Below, piece after piece: positions 33,454 to 42,090 of a stretch of 64,000 nt of DNA. Origin of the DNA: Acidobacteriota bacterium. Lineage in GTDB: Bacteria > Acidobacteriota > Terriglobia > Acidiferrales > UBA7541. Location: the NCBI GenBank assembly GCA_013289665.1, contig JABCZN010000001.1, positions 124,001 to 188,000 on the forward strand, written 5' to 3'. Under the pieces are notes generated by a model. The model did not search any database and was not told the origin of the DNA. It saw nothing but the letters and a program-made list of their open reading frames with translations. The translations under genes were made by a program, and so were the position numbers. Position 1 is the first letter of the stretch; every line of letters begins with the position of its first letter.

Positions 33454-35249
33454 GAAAGCGTCCCGGTACGGTCGCACATTGCCGGATTCTTTTCCGGCTG
33501 TTCATCATTTTTTTCGCACTCATTTGCCAGCCGACCTTTACGAAAGCGCAGCAGAATAATCCGAAAGAGGAATCGCGCCTACTCTCGGGAGAAATCGGCC
33601 GCTCCGGCGGACGCCTGGTGGTCTCCCTTCGTGGTGAACCAAAAACCCTGAATCCAGTGATTGCTGCCGACGCCAGATCCCGCGAAATCATTGGCGTCAT
33701 GCAAGCCGATCTTGTCCACATCAACCGCGCCAATCAACTTACCGAGCCCGCTCTGGCCCAATCCTGGAAAATCTCTCCCGACGGACTCGCTTACACGCTC
33801 GTCCTGCGGAACGGTCTGAAATTCTCCGACGGGCGGCCGATGGACACCGACGATGTCCTCTTTTCCTTCCGCGTCTACCTCGACGAAAATACCCATGCTC
33901 CGCAACGCGACCTTTTGATCGTCGGCGGCAAGCCAATCGCTGTCCGAAAGATCGACGCGCAAACCGTCGTATTTCAAATGGCCAAACCATACGGCGCCGG
34001 CGAGCGACTCTTCGACGGTATGGCCATCCTGCCTCGCCATCTTCTCGAAAAGCCGTTCCAGGAAGGCAAACTGGGGCAAATCGGTTCCCTCAGTTCAGCT
34101 GCGGATCAGTGGGCTGGACTCGGCCCCTTCCGCTTGAAGGAATACGTCGCTGGGCAGCGACTGGTCCTTGAGCGCAACCCCTACTATTGGAAATTGGACA
34201 GCGAAGGCAACCATCTGCCCTATCTCGACGAACTGGTGTTTCTCTTCGTTCCGAACGCCGACGCTCAGGTCTTAAAATTTCAATCCGGCGAAACCGACAT
34301 GATCAGCCAGTTGGGCGCGGAAAATTTCTCCGTGCTCTCCCGCCAGCAGAATGGCTTCACTGTAACCGACGCCGGGCCGGGCCTCGAATACAATTTCTTG
34401 TTTTTCAATTTGAATGACCTCGGCGAAAAGGCGTCGCCGGACTTCGAGCGGAAACAGAAATGGTTTCGGGATGTAAAATTCCGCCAGGCGGTCTCATCAG
34501 TCGCGGATCGCGAAGCCATCGTCCGCCTCGTCTACCAGGGCCGCGGCGCCGCAATCTGGGGATTAGTAACTCCGGGCAACAAGCGCTGGGGCGACGCGAA
34601 CCTCGCTCACCCCGAGCGCTCCCTCGAGCGTGCTCGGGCGCTTCTTAAGGAAGCCGGCTTTTCCTGGACCACCGGGCCGAACGGCGAATCCACCCTTCAG
34701 GATTCCGGCGGCAAACCGGTGGAATTCAGCATCCTCACCAGTTCCACCAACGCCGATCGCGCCAAAATGGCGGCGCTCCTTCAAGACGATCTAAAGCAGC
34801 TCGGCATGCGCGTGCAAGTCGTTCCGCTTGAATTCCGCTCATTGCTCGATCGGGTCACGCAAGCCAAGGAGTACGATGCCTGCCTCATGGGCATCGCCAG
34901 TTACGATGCCGACCCGAATTCCGACATCAATGTCTGGCTCTCGAGCGGCGGCACGCATCTCTGGAACCCCTCTCAACCGCACCCGGCAACTGCATGGGAA
35001 GCGGAAATCGACGGCCTCATCGAGGAGCAGATGTCCGCCCGCACCTTCGAACAGAGAAAAAAGCTCTACGATCGTGCGCAGGAAATTCTCGCCGAGTATC
35101 AGCCCATGATTTTTCTCGCCAGCCCGGACATCCTGGCCGGCGCAAAAAATTCCCTCGGCAACTTCCATCCCGCAGTCCTCGAACCCTACGTTTTGTGGAA
35201 TGTCGAGCGGCTGTATCTAAAGAGTGGGCGGGAGAACGCCACTCGATGA
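33450..35249 (+). CDS. Peptide ABC transporter substrate-binding protein
   Basis: This family 5 extracytoplasmic binding protein has about 599 aa. I chose GTG 33450, which overlaps the permease stop (GTGA) and gives a signal peptide of a basic start, FRLFIIFFALICQPTFTKAQ. The mature part has the family patterns LNPVIAADARSREIIGVMQADLVHINR, ALAQSWKISPDGLAYTLVLRNGLKFSDG and DADPNSDINVWLSSGGTHLWNPSQP. No lipobox cysteine is visible in the usual place. The cargo is probably peptides from extracellular proteolysis, an inference from neighbouring subtilases. Confidence 0.92.
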   Translation: MRKRPGTVAHCRILFRLFIIFFALICQPTFTKAQQNNPKEESRLLSGEIGRSGGRLVVSLRGEPKTLNPVIAADARSREIIGVMQADLVHINRANQLTEPALAQSWKISPDGLAYTLVLRNGLKFSDGRPMDTDDVLFSFRVYLDENTHAPQRDLLIVGGKPIAVRKIDAQTVVFQMAKPYGAGERLFDGMAILPRHLLEKPFQEGKLGQIGSLSSAADQWAGLGPFRLKEYVAGQRLVLERNPYYWKLDSEGNHLPYLDELVFLFVPNADAQVLKFQSGETDMISQLGAENFSVLSRQQNGFTVTDAGPGLEYNFLFFNLNDLGEKASPDFERKQKWFRDVKFRQAVSSVADREAIVRLVYQGRGAAIWGLVTPGNKRWGDANLAHPERSLERARALLKEAGFSWTTGPNGESTLQDSGGKPVEFSILTSSTNADRAKMAALLQDDLKQLGMRVQVVPLEFRSLLDRVTQAKEYDACLMGIASYDADPNSDINVWLSSGGTHLWNPSQPHPATAWEAEIDGLIEEQMSARTFEQRKKLYDRAQEILAEYQPMIFLASPDILAGAKNSLGNFHPAVLEPYVLWNVERLYLKSGRENATR

Positions 35250-35839
35250 AGTCGGCGAGGACCAAGGCACCAGCCCCGCCGGCAACAAAGTGGAATGACA
35301 CGCGTCTCGTGAAAGAGTGTCTCCGCGGAAATGAAGCTGCCTGGGCCCAGCTCATTGATAAATACAAAGCGCTCATTTATTCGATCCCCATAAAATACAA
35401 CCTGCCGCCGCATGAGGCTGCGGATGTGTTTCAATCCACCTGCGTCGAACTTCTCGTGCGCTTACCCGAATTGCGCGAACCCCGCGCGTTGCCCAAGTGG
35501 CTCATGCAGGTCGCTCATCACGAGTGTTACCGTTTAAAGCGATTAAGCCAGCGTGTGGTGAGCCGCGACAGCGAAGAAAATTCGCCCGAACCGGAGACGC
35601 CGCCACTTGCGGAGAACCTTGTGCAACAGACACAGGAAGAGCAAATGATCCGCGAAGCCATGGCGATCCTCACGCCCCAATGCAGCCGCTTGGTGCAGAT
35701 GCTTTTCTTTGAGACCCCGCCGCGTCCTTACGCCGAAGTCGCCGCCGAGCTGGGTCTAGCGCTGGGTTCCATCGGGTTCACCCGCCAGAAATGCATAGAG
35801 CGGCTCCGGCGGCAGCTCGAAGAACTTGGTTTTTACTAA
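35246..35839 (+). CDS. ECF-type sigma factor
   Basis: This sigma70-family factor of 197 aa has region 2 (VKECLRGNEAAWAQLIDKYKALIYSIPIKYNLPPHEAADVFQSTCVELL) and region 4 (ILTPQCSRLVQMLFFETPPRPYAEVAAELGLALGSIGFTRQKCIERLRRQLEELG). Region 3 is reduced to a charged linker, as in ECF factors. It is translationally coupled to the transporter (ATGA overlap with the binding-protein stop), and its own stop overlaps the TPR-CHAT start (TAATG). The anti-sigma-like protein two genes on is its likely antagonist. Confidence 0.9.
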   Translation: MKSARTKAPAPPATKWNDTRLVKECLRGNEAAWAQLIDKYKALIYSIPIKYNLPPHEAADVFQSTCVELLVRLPELREPRALPKWLMQVAHHECYRLKRLSQRVVSRDSEENSPEPETPPLAENLVQQTQEEQMIREAMAILTPQCSRLVQMLFFETPPRPYAEVAAELGLALGSIGFTRQKCIERLRRQLEELGFY

Positions 35840-38724
35840 TGCCCGCAACGCGCGCCAAAAACTCCCCTGATGTGCTCCTCGCCGAGCTCGGGCAACTTTC
35901 GAGCGAGGCAGCCCGCCGCAAATTTCTTTCAAAACACCCAAAGCTGATCCGGCAATCCACGATCGAACAACTCGCCCAACTTGTCGTCCAGCGCGTTCGC
36001 GTCAGCACAAAAGAAGCGCTCTCTCTCGCCGAAGCCGCCATTCTGATCGCCAAACGTCTGCGTCGCAAAGAAGCCCACGCGCTGGCCTTGCGGGCCATGG
36101 CTAACGCGCTCTATTCCACCGGCGATTATCGCGCCGCTATCGAGCATCATCAGCGCGCGATCCAACTCTATGTGTCCTTGCACGCCTGGAAGGAAATGGC
36201 CCGGACCCTGAGCAGTTCCCTGCAACCCCTGATCCTCGTAGGTGAATACGACCAGGCTTTTCATGCGGTTGAACGCGCCCGGGTAATCTTCTCGCGCCTC
36301 GGCGATGCCTGGCGCCTGGCCCGCCTCGAAATAAACGTCGGCAACATTTATCACCGCCAGGACCGCTTCGAAGAATCCATCGCGCACTACGAAGACGCCT
36401 ACCGCGGCCTTATGCCCTACAAAGACGCCGAGGGTATCGCCGTCGTCCTCAGCAACATGGCCGTCTGCCTCATCAGCCTCAATGATTTCCCCCGCGCGCT
36501 GGCCACTTATCAGCGAGCGCGCGCCTTCTGCCACGAACACAACATGCCGCTGCTCGTGGCCCAGGCGGATTACAACATTGCATATCTCTACTATCTCCGC
36601 GGCGAATATAGCCATGCGATCGAAGCTCTCTACGCCGCCCGCCGCGCCTGCGAAGCCACCGGCGACGCCTACCATTTCGCACTTTGCCACCTGGATCTCT
36701 CCGATATTTATTTGGAGCTGAATCTCAGCGAAGAAGCCCGCGAAATGGCTCACGAAGGCTTCCTCCGTTTCGAAAAGCTCGGCATGGGCTACGAAGCCGC
36801 CAAAACGCTCGCGAACGAAGCCACGGCCTACGCCCAGCAGGGCAAAACCGTCCAAGCCCTCGAGCGATTCACCAAAGCCCGCGAAATGTTTGGCCGCGAA
36901 AAAAATCTGGTCTGGCCCTGGCTGATCGATCTCTACCAGGGCCTGCTGCTTTTCCACGAAGGCCGCTATTTCGAGTCCCGCCGCCTGTGCGCCGCCGCCG
37001 CCGCTTTTTTTGATCAATCCGCACTTCCCGGGAAGGCGGTCCTCGCGCATCTGGTGCTCGGGCGAATTGCCTTGCAAGTTGGTGATCCCGCCGAAGCACA
37101 AAGAGAAACCGATGAGTCTCTCGCGCGGTTAGCGGACCTTCAGACGCCGGTCCTTGCCTATCAGGCCCGTTTGCTGCAGGGACAACTCGCCCAGGCTCGC
37201 AACGATCGCCCCGCCGCTCTTTGCGCCTTTCTCGCCGCAAAAGATTCTCTGGAAACCATGCGCAGCCGCTTGCAAGGCGAAGAACTGAAAATCTCCTTCC
37301 TCAAGAACCGAATGCAGGTCTATGAAGCGTTGTTGGATCTTTTCATTTCCGGCGATGGCTCGGATGCCACCGCAGAAGAAGCCTTCGCGTGGATGGAGGC
37401 CGCGAAATCACGCAGCATGATCGAAATGATTTTTCAAAGCGGCCAGAGCCTGCCGCTCGGTGAGGCTGGCCAGAGCGACCTTGTTCGCAGGATCAGGGAC
37501 CTGCGCGAGGAACTCAACTGGTACTACCACAGGATCGAGCTCGAGCAACTCCGTCCCGAGGAAAAATCCGGCGAACGGCTGGACACGCTGCAGAAAAAAG
37601 CGCAGAGCCACGAAAAAGAACTATTGCGAACTTTGCGCGAGCTCCCGGCTCGCGAGCACGAAAGCACCACGCTCGAAGTTCCCTCTGACCTTTCCGTCCG
37701 ACAGCTGCAATCCGCTCTTCCGCCGGACACAACTCTCATCGAATATTTTTCGGCCGGTGACCGGCTCCTCGCTGCCGTTATGAACAGAGCCGAAATACGG
37801 ATCCTGCCCGTAACCGTGCTTTCCCGGGTCACCCATATTCTCCAATTGCTCCGGTTTCAACTCTCCAAATTCCGCATGGGCAGCGGGTATGTCCGCCGAT
37901 TCGAAGACCCGCTCTTGCGTGCAACGCAAAGTCACCTCGAATCCCTCTACAACGAACTGATCGCCCCGCTCCGCCCATACTGCCAGGGTCAGCGCCTAAT
38001 CATCGTTCCCCACGGTCCGCTCCATTTCTTGCCTTTCCATGCCCTGAGAAACGGCGAAGAGTATCTCTCTGACTCCTTTACGGTTTCCTATGCCCCAAGC
38101 GCCTCGGTTTTCTTCGCGTGCCAGGGGAAACCGGCCAGCTCCAACACCGGCTCCCTGGTTTTCGGAATCCCCGACGAACGCGCGCCGCAAATCCTTGAAG
38201 AAGCCCAATCCGTTGCCCGCTTATTACCGCACTCGTCGCTTCACACAGGGAGCGAAGCAACGTCCTCCTTGCTTCGCGAAAAAGGCCCACAGGCGGGGGT
38301 GCTGCATATCGCCACGCACGGCGTGTACCGCCAGGACAACCCGATGTTTTCCGGAATCCGGCTGGGCGATGGCTACCTGAATCTCTTCGACCTCTACCAG
38401 ATGAGATTAAACGCCAACCTCGTAGCGCTCAGCGGTTGCGCTACGGGCATGAACTTCGTCGCCGCCGGTGACGAGTTGCTGGGCCTCCAACGCGGCCTGT
38501 TCTACGCCGGCGCTTCCACGCTGCTGCTGTCTCAGTGGGACGTCCACGATCAAAGCACCTCGGAATTAATGCAACTCTTCTATCGCGAATACCTCCGCAC
38601 CGGCGAAATGCCCAGCGCTCTGCAACACGCCATGCAGCGGCTCCGCGAGCAAAATCCCCATCCCTATTTCTGGGCCCCGTTTGTCCTTGTCGGCAAACTA
38701 ACTGATTCCACAAGACTTAACTAG
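35839..38724 (+). CDS. TPR-CHAT caspase-like protease
   Basis: This is a 961-aa protein. Residues about 50-480 are tetratricopeptide repeats (for example YSTGDYRAAIEHHQRAIQLY and YLRGEYSHAIEALYAA), then a coiled-coil stretch to about 620. The rest is a CHAT peptidase domain with the catalytic dyad His827 (HIATHG) and Cys867 (LSGCATG). It starts one base inside the sigma stop (TAATG). No signal peptide or membrane segment is seen, so it works in the cytoplasm. TPR-CHAT proteins are target-activated proteases, for example Csx29. The likely substrate here is the adjacent anti-sigma-like protein. Confidence 0.92.
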   Translation: MPATRAKNSPDVLLAELGQLSSEAARRKFLSKHPKLIRQSTIEQLAQLVVQRVRVSTKEALSLAEAAILIAKRLRRKEAHALALRAMANALYSTGDYRAAIEHHQRAIQLYVSLHAWKEMARTLSSSLQPLILVGEYDQAFHAVERARVIFSRLGDAWRLARLEINVGNIYHRQDRFEESIAHYEDAYRGLMPYKDAEGIAVVLSNMAVCLISLNDFPRALATYQRARAFCHEHNMPLLVAQADYNIAYLYYLRGEYSHAIEALYAARRACEATGDAYHFALCHLDLSDIYLELNLSEEAREMAHEGFLRFEKLGMGYEAAKTLANEATAYAQQGKTVQALERFTKAREMFGREKNLVWPWLIDLYQGLLLFHEGRYFESRRLCAAAAAFFDQSALPGKAVLAHLVLGRIALQVGDPAEAQRETDESLARLADLQTPVLAYQARLLQGQLAQARNDRPAALCAFLAAKDSLETMRSRLQGEELKISFLKNRMQVYEALLDLFISGDGSDATAEEAFAWMEAAKSRSMIEMIFQSGQSLPLGEAGQSDLVRRIRDLREELNWYYHRIELEQLRPEEKSGERLDTLQKKAQSHEKELLRTLRELPAREHESTTLEVPSDLSVRQLQSALPPDTTLIEYFSAGDRLLAAVMNRAEIRILPVTVLSRVTHILQLLRFQLSKFRMGSGYVRRFEDPLLRATQSHLESLYNELIAPLRPYCQGQRLIIVPHGPLHFLPFHALRNGEEYLSDSFTVSYAPSASVFFACQGKPASSNTGSLVFGIPDERAPQILEEAQSVARLLPHSSLHTGSEATSSLLREKGPQAGVLHIATHGVYRQDNPMFSGIRLGDGYLNLFDLYQMRLNANLVALSGCATGMNFVAAGDELLGLQRGLFYAGASTLLLSQWDVHDQSTSELMQLFYREYLRTGEMPSALQHAMQRLREQNPHPYFWAPFVLVGKLTDSTRLN

Positions 38725-38835
38725 CCACAAAATCACTATATTTTTTCGCCCCGTCCCCACCCTTATCTGACGAGGGTAAAACTTTCATCCCGTTCACTGG
38801 GGAGTGCGCGGGGTGCCTGAGAGGATTCTGGGGGA

Positions 38836-39477
38836 ATGATGGAACATTTTAACTTGGAGAAATGGATCGACTTTGTGAATCAGGCCGTGACCACGAACGA
38901 GAAGCTGCAGATGGACAAGCACCTGAAACTTGGCTGCGAGTCTTGTCAGGCAACCGTCTCGCTCTGGCAGCGGGTTCGGGAGCGAGCGGCCGTCGAAGGG
39001 AATTACCAGCCTCCGGAAAGCGCCGTGAGAATTGCCAAAGCGGCATTTGCAGGCGCGGGGCTGGCATCTCGCAAAAAAGGGTCGGCCAGCCGGGTCAAGC
39101 TTCTCTTCGACAGCTTCCTGCAACCTGTCCTCGAAGGAGTCCGTTCTGCCGGCGCTGGCACACGGCAGATGCTTTATCGCGCGGACCCTTACCAGATCGA
39201 CGTGCAGCTTGAGCTGAAGCCGGGCGGGAACCACATTGTCGTCACCGGCCAGCTCCTGAATTTGAGCAACCCGAAAATGAGTGCCCCGGGCGCCCGCATA
39301 CTCGTTTCCAATATGCACGGCGACGTAGTACATACGGTTGCCAACCAATTTGGTGAGTTCAGTGGTGAAGTCAAAAACAGCGGTGACCTGCAACTGACTT
39401 TCGCCACTCCTTCCGGCGAGCCGATTGTGATCTCGCTCCGCGAAGCGCTGGGCCGTTTGCCGGAGGAAAAGGCATGA
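38836..39477 (+). CDS. Zinc-finger anti-sigma-like protein with C-terminal beta domain
   Basis: This 213-aa protein is soluble. Residues 20-50 resemble an anti-sigma zinc-binding motif with H29, C34 and C37 (HLKLGCESC). Residues 55-110 are a basic, flexible linker. The C-terminal 100 residues look like an all-beta domain (PYQIDVQLELKPGGNHIVVTGQLLNL ... GDLQLTFATPSGEPIVISL). It lacks the membrane helix of most anti-sigmas. Two ATGs stand at 38836 and 38839, with GGGGG just ahead. I infer that it binds the ECF sigma factor and may be the substrate of the TPR-CHAT protease. Confidence 0.7.
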   Translation: MMEHFNLEKWIDFVNQAVTTNEKLQMDKHLKLGCESCQATVSLWQRVRERAAVEGNYQPPESAVRIAKAAFAGAGLASRKKGSASRVKLLFDSFLQPVLEGVRSAGAGTRQMLYRADPYQIDVQLELKPGGNHIVVTGQLLNLSNPKMSAPGARILVSNMHGDVVHTVANQFGEFSGEVKNSGDLQLTFATPSGEPIVISLREALGRLPEEKA

Positions 39478-39509
39478 AACACGGCCAATCCATCGAGTTT
39501 CCCCGCGTC

Positions 39510-39543
39510 CCCATCTTGGTACGAAAGTACCAAGCCAGATGGG
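39510..39543 (+). terminator. Strong hairpin before the first subtilase gene
   Basis: CTTGGTAC (39515-39522) and GTACCAAG (39527-39534) form a perfect 8-bp stem with a GAAA loop. An outer CCCATC/GATGGG pair (39510-39515 and 39538-39543) extends it past a bulge. Only a weak T-rich tract follows. It could terminate the sigma/CHAT/anti-sigma transcript or act in the subtilase leader. Confidence 0.45.
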
Positions 39544-39677
39544 AAGTTTGTTTAGACAGAAAGACATGCTCGTACTATTGGCTCGGAAAGTCTTCCCTCA
39601 GAAACTTGCAGGGACACGTCTCGCGCCAATCGAACGAGTAATCCACTTGTGGGAGAGCCCCTTAGGGGTTGCAAACT

Positions 39678-41039
39678 ATGAAACGATTCACCCTCGGCGT
39701 CGCCATCATCGCCCTCATGCTTGTTGTCCCAAAGCCTGCGGCGGCTCAAAATCGGTATATCGTTCGTACCACGGGAGGCCTGTCCTCCGTCCTCAATCTT
39801 TGCAATCTCCTGCATTGTCAGGTGCAGGGCGGCCTGGACGGCCCGGTCGGCCAGAACTTCCTTGTCACCTCAACCGACAATCTTCTCCTAAACCTTGTGA
39901 ACGGTGCTTTAAACGTGGTTGAATCCCTGCTGGGAATCGTTAGTGTTGAGGCGGACCGCCTCCTGCCGATCCCGCAAAGGCCGCTTCCATCCATCCCTCC
40001 GGGTCTCTACGATACCGCTCCGGTGAACTATTTCGGCACGGTTGTTTGGCACGGTTATGCTGCGCAGCCTGCGGCCCAGATTATCCGGCTTCAGGACGCT
40101 CAGAACGGTTTTCGCATCAGCGGCACTGGCATTGTTGCTGTGATTGATACGGGCGTGGATGTCAATCACCCCGTTCTCCAGGCCGTTCTGCTGCCCGGCT
40201 ACGACTTTACCCGCAATCAGCCCGGCGCTTCGGAATGGCTGGACGTCAGTAGCTTGCCGACTGGCGATATCGATTCCAGCTCCGAGGATCAGCAGCCCGG
40301 ATATGTGCAGCAATCCACGGCAGCCGTTCTTGACCAATCGACAGCCGCGGTCCTCGATGGCCCGGACTACACCGCCTTCGGCCATGGCACGATGACCTCC
40401 GGCCTGGTCCATCTGGTAGCCCCCAGGGCCCAGATACTTCCTCTCAAGGCCTTCTCGTCGAACGGGACCGGCTATCTTTCCAACATCGTCGCGGCTCTCT
40501 ACTACGCCGTTCAGCACCACGCCAACGTGGTGAACATGAGCTTCGACCTCACTTCGAGTTCGCCGTCGCTCACTCAGGCCGTTTCCTATGCCAACAAAGC
40601 CGGTGTCGTCCTCGTCGCGGCCGCCGGAAATGAAAGCACCAGTGCACCCGTTTATCCCGCGGCGCTGAACAATTACGTGGTCGGCATCGCCTCCACAACG
40701 AATTGGGACAGCCGCTCCACCTTCTCGAACTACGGCTCCGTGGACGTCCTGATTGGCGCCCCGGGCGAAAACGTCATCAGCACCTTCCCTGGCGGAACTT
40801 ATGCCAGCGCTTCCGGTACCTCGTTCAGTTCGCCGCTGGTTGCCGGCACCGCCGCTTTGATGCTCAGCGCCAGGTCGTCCATGAATCAGAATCAGGCCTC
40901 CAGCGCTCTTTCCCACGCAATCAAGCTCACGCCGGATCTCAATCACGGGCGGCTCGACGTCTACCAGGCCGTTTCCGCCTGGGTGAACAGCTCGGGCTCC
41001 TCGTCCGGTTCCGGCACTTGCGTGTTGTTTTGCTGGTAG
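39678..41039 (+). CDS. Secreted subtilisin-like serine protease (S8)
   Basis: This 453-aa protease has a signal peptide (residues 1-23, KRFTLGVAIIALMLVVPKPAAA) and an N-terminal propeptide-like segment with a Cys pair (LCNLLHC). The catalytic triad is D157 (VIDTGVD), H236 (GHGTM) and S382 (GTSFSSP), with the oxyanion Asn318 (AAAGNES). Between D157 and H236 is a tandem repeat, STAAVLDQ-STAAVLDG (residues 213-228). The C-terminus is a short Ser/Gly tail ending in CVLFCW. A hairpin-rich 200-nt leader precedes it. It probably releases peptides for the upstream transporter. Confidence 0.93.
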   Translation: MKRFTLGVAIIALMLVVPKPAAAQNRYIVRTTGGLSSVLNLCNLLHCQVQGGLDGPVGQNFLVTSTDNLLLNLVNGALNVVESLLGIVSVEADRLLPIPQRPLPSIPPGLYDTAPVNYFGTVVWHGYAAQPAAQIIRLQDAQNGFRISGTGIVAVIDTGVDVNHPVLQAVLLPGYDFTRNQPGASEWLDVSSLPTGDIDSSSEDQQPGYVQQSTAAVLDQSTAAVLDGPDYTAFGHGTMTSGLVHLVAPRAQILPLKAFSSNGTGYLSNIVAALYYAVQHHANVVNMSFDLTSSSPSLTQAVSYANKAGVVLVAAAGNESTSAPVYPAALNNYVVGIASTTNWDSRSTFSNYGSVDVLIGAPGENVISTFPGGTYASASGTSFSSPLVAGTAALMLSARSSMNQNQASSALSHAIKLTPDLNHGRLDVYQAVSAWVNSSGSSSGSGTCVLFCW

Positions 41040-41044
41040 CTCCA

Positions 41045-41746
41045 ATGTTGAATCATCAGACTCCAGCGCTCTCGGAAGGATCCCCCGTATCCGCGACGCT
41101 GGAGTCTCTCCGCATCAAGCAACTGGAGGAACAGTCCGCAGCGTTACGCAATTCGGTAATTTGCGCATTCAATCAACTCCTTGATCTGAAGGATCTCAAC
41201 ACGGGAGTCCACAGCACTCGTCTCGCGGAATGGGGCATGCGCGTCGGGCAGGAACTCGGCCTCGAGGAATCCGAGCTCCAGAATCTCGAAGTGGCCGCGC
41301 TCCTGCACGACATCGGCAAGGTCGGCATCCCGGACGCAATCCTCCGCAAGCCCGGGCGTCTCGACCCGGACGAATACGCCCTCATGAAAAAACATTCCGA
41401 GTATGGCTGGGCCGTTTTGCGCATGCTTCCCGGTTTCGAACGCGCGGCTCTCGATATTCTCCACCACCACGAATCCTTTGATGGCAAAGGCTATCCCGCG
41501 GGCCTCAAGGATACGGAGATACCTGTCGTTTCCCGCATCGTCTGCGTGATTGATGCGTTTGATGCCATGGTTTCTTCGCGGCCTTATCGAAAAGGCCTGC
41601 CCTACGAGGAAGCTGTACGACGTCTCAACGAAGCCAGTGGCACTCAGTTTGACCCGGTTGTCGTCCGCACCTTTCTATCCTTTGCCCAAGCCGAAATGTC
41701 CACCGTCTTCGCCGCCGCCGGCACTTCCGTTTCCTCGGCCCTGTAG
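41045..41746 (+). CDS. HD-GYP domain phosphodiesterase
   Basis: This stand-alone HD-GYP protein of 233 aa lies between the two subtilase genes. It has the metal motif HDIGKVGIPDAILRKPGRLD and the family's HHESFDGKGYPAGL, followed by the conserved VVSRIVCVIDAFDAMVSSRPYRKG. Such enzymes cut cyclic di-GMP. A short N-terminal coiled coil (residues 15-40) is the only other part; no receiver or PAS domain is present. It starts 5 nt after the first subtilase stop, so it is probably co-transcribed with it. Confidence 0.92.
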   Translation: MLNHQTPALSEGSPVSATLESLRIKQLEEQSAALRNSVICAFNQLLDLKDLNTGVHSTRLAEWGMRVGQELGLEESELQNLEVAALLHDIGKVGIPDAILRKPGRLDPDEYALMKKHSEYGWAVLRMLPGFERAALDILHHHESFDGKGYPAGLKDTEIPVVSRIVCVIDAFDAMVSSRPYRKGLPYEEAVRRLNEASGTQFDPVVVRTFLSFAQAEMSTVFAAAGTSVSSAL

Positions 41747-42090
41747 CGAGAACCCGCAATCTCCTCCGAGAAGCGCTTGGATTCAGGTATCCACCTTAGG
41801 AGGATTTCCGTATTTTCCCGCCTATGATTTCCCACCGTTTTGGTTTTACTTATCCGCAAGCTGGATCTTGGGCGGGCAGGGATTGCCTGCGTTCACGCAG
41901 TCGTCCTGGCTGCACCAGGAAACGATTGACCGCAATCGAATCAGAATTCGCGAAACAAGAAACGCTTTTCTAAGGCACGAAGGCCAAGCCAAGTTGAGGA
42001 AAGGGAACAGGGAACACGGTTGCAAGCGGTCATTGAACGAGGGCCGACCGAATACTGGGAGGCAGATTGTAGCGGAGGAATTTCCGAGAC
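41747..42090. other. Leader region of the second subtilase
   Basis: This 344-nt stretch has no gene that I can support. It contains two back-to-back hairpins listed separately (41887-41925) and ends in GGAGGAA about 10 nt before the ATG at 42091. The rest is A-rich near 41940-42010 and shows no known riboswitch. Confidence 0.6.
41887..41925 (+). other. Tandem hairpins in the subtilase leader
   Basis: CTGCG-TTCA-CGCAG (41887-41900) is followed directly by a second stem-loop, TCGTCCTGG/CCAGGAAACGA with loop CTGCA (41901-41925, one mismatch or bulge). They lie 166-204 nt before the second subtilase start, with no T-run after them. They could be a leader-RNA element. Confidence 0.35.

Noticed and set aside
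39909..41045. 378-codon minus-strand frame in the first subtilase
   Set aside because: It is a shadow of the protease gene; the triad on the plus strand is intact.
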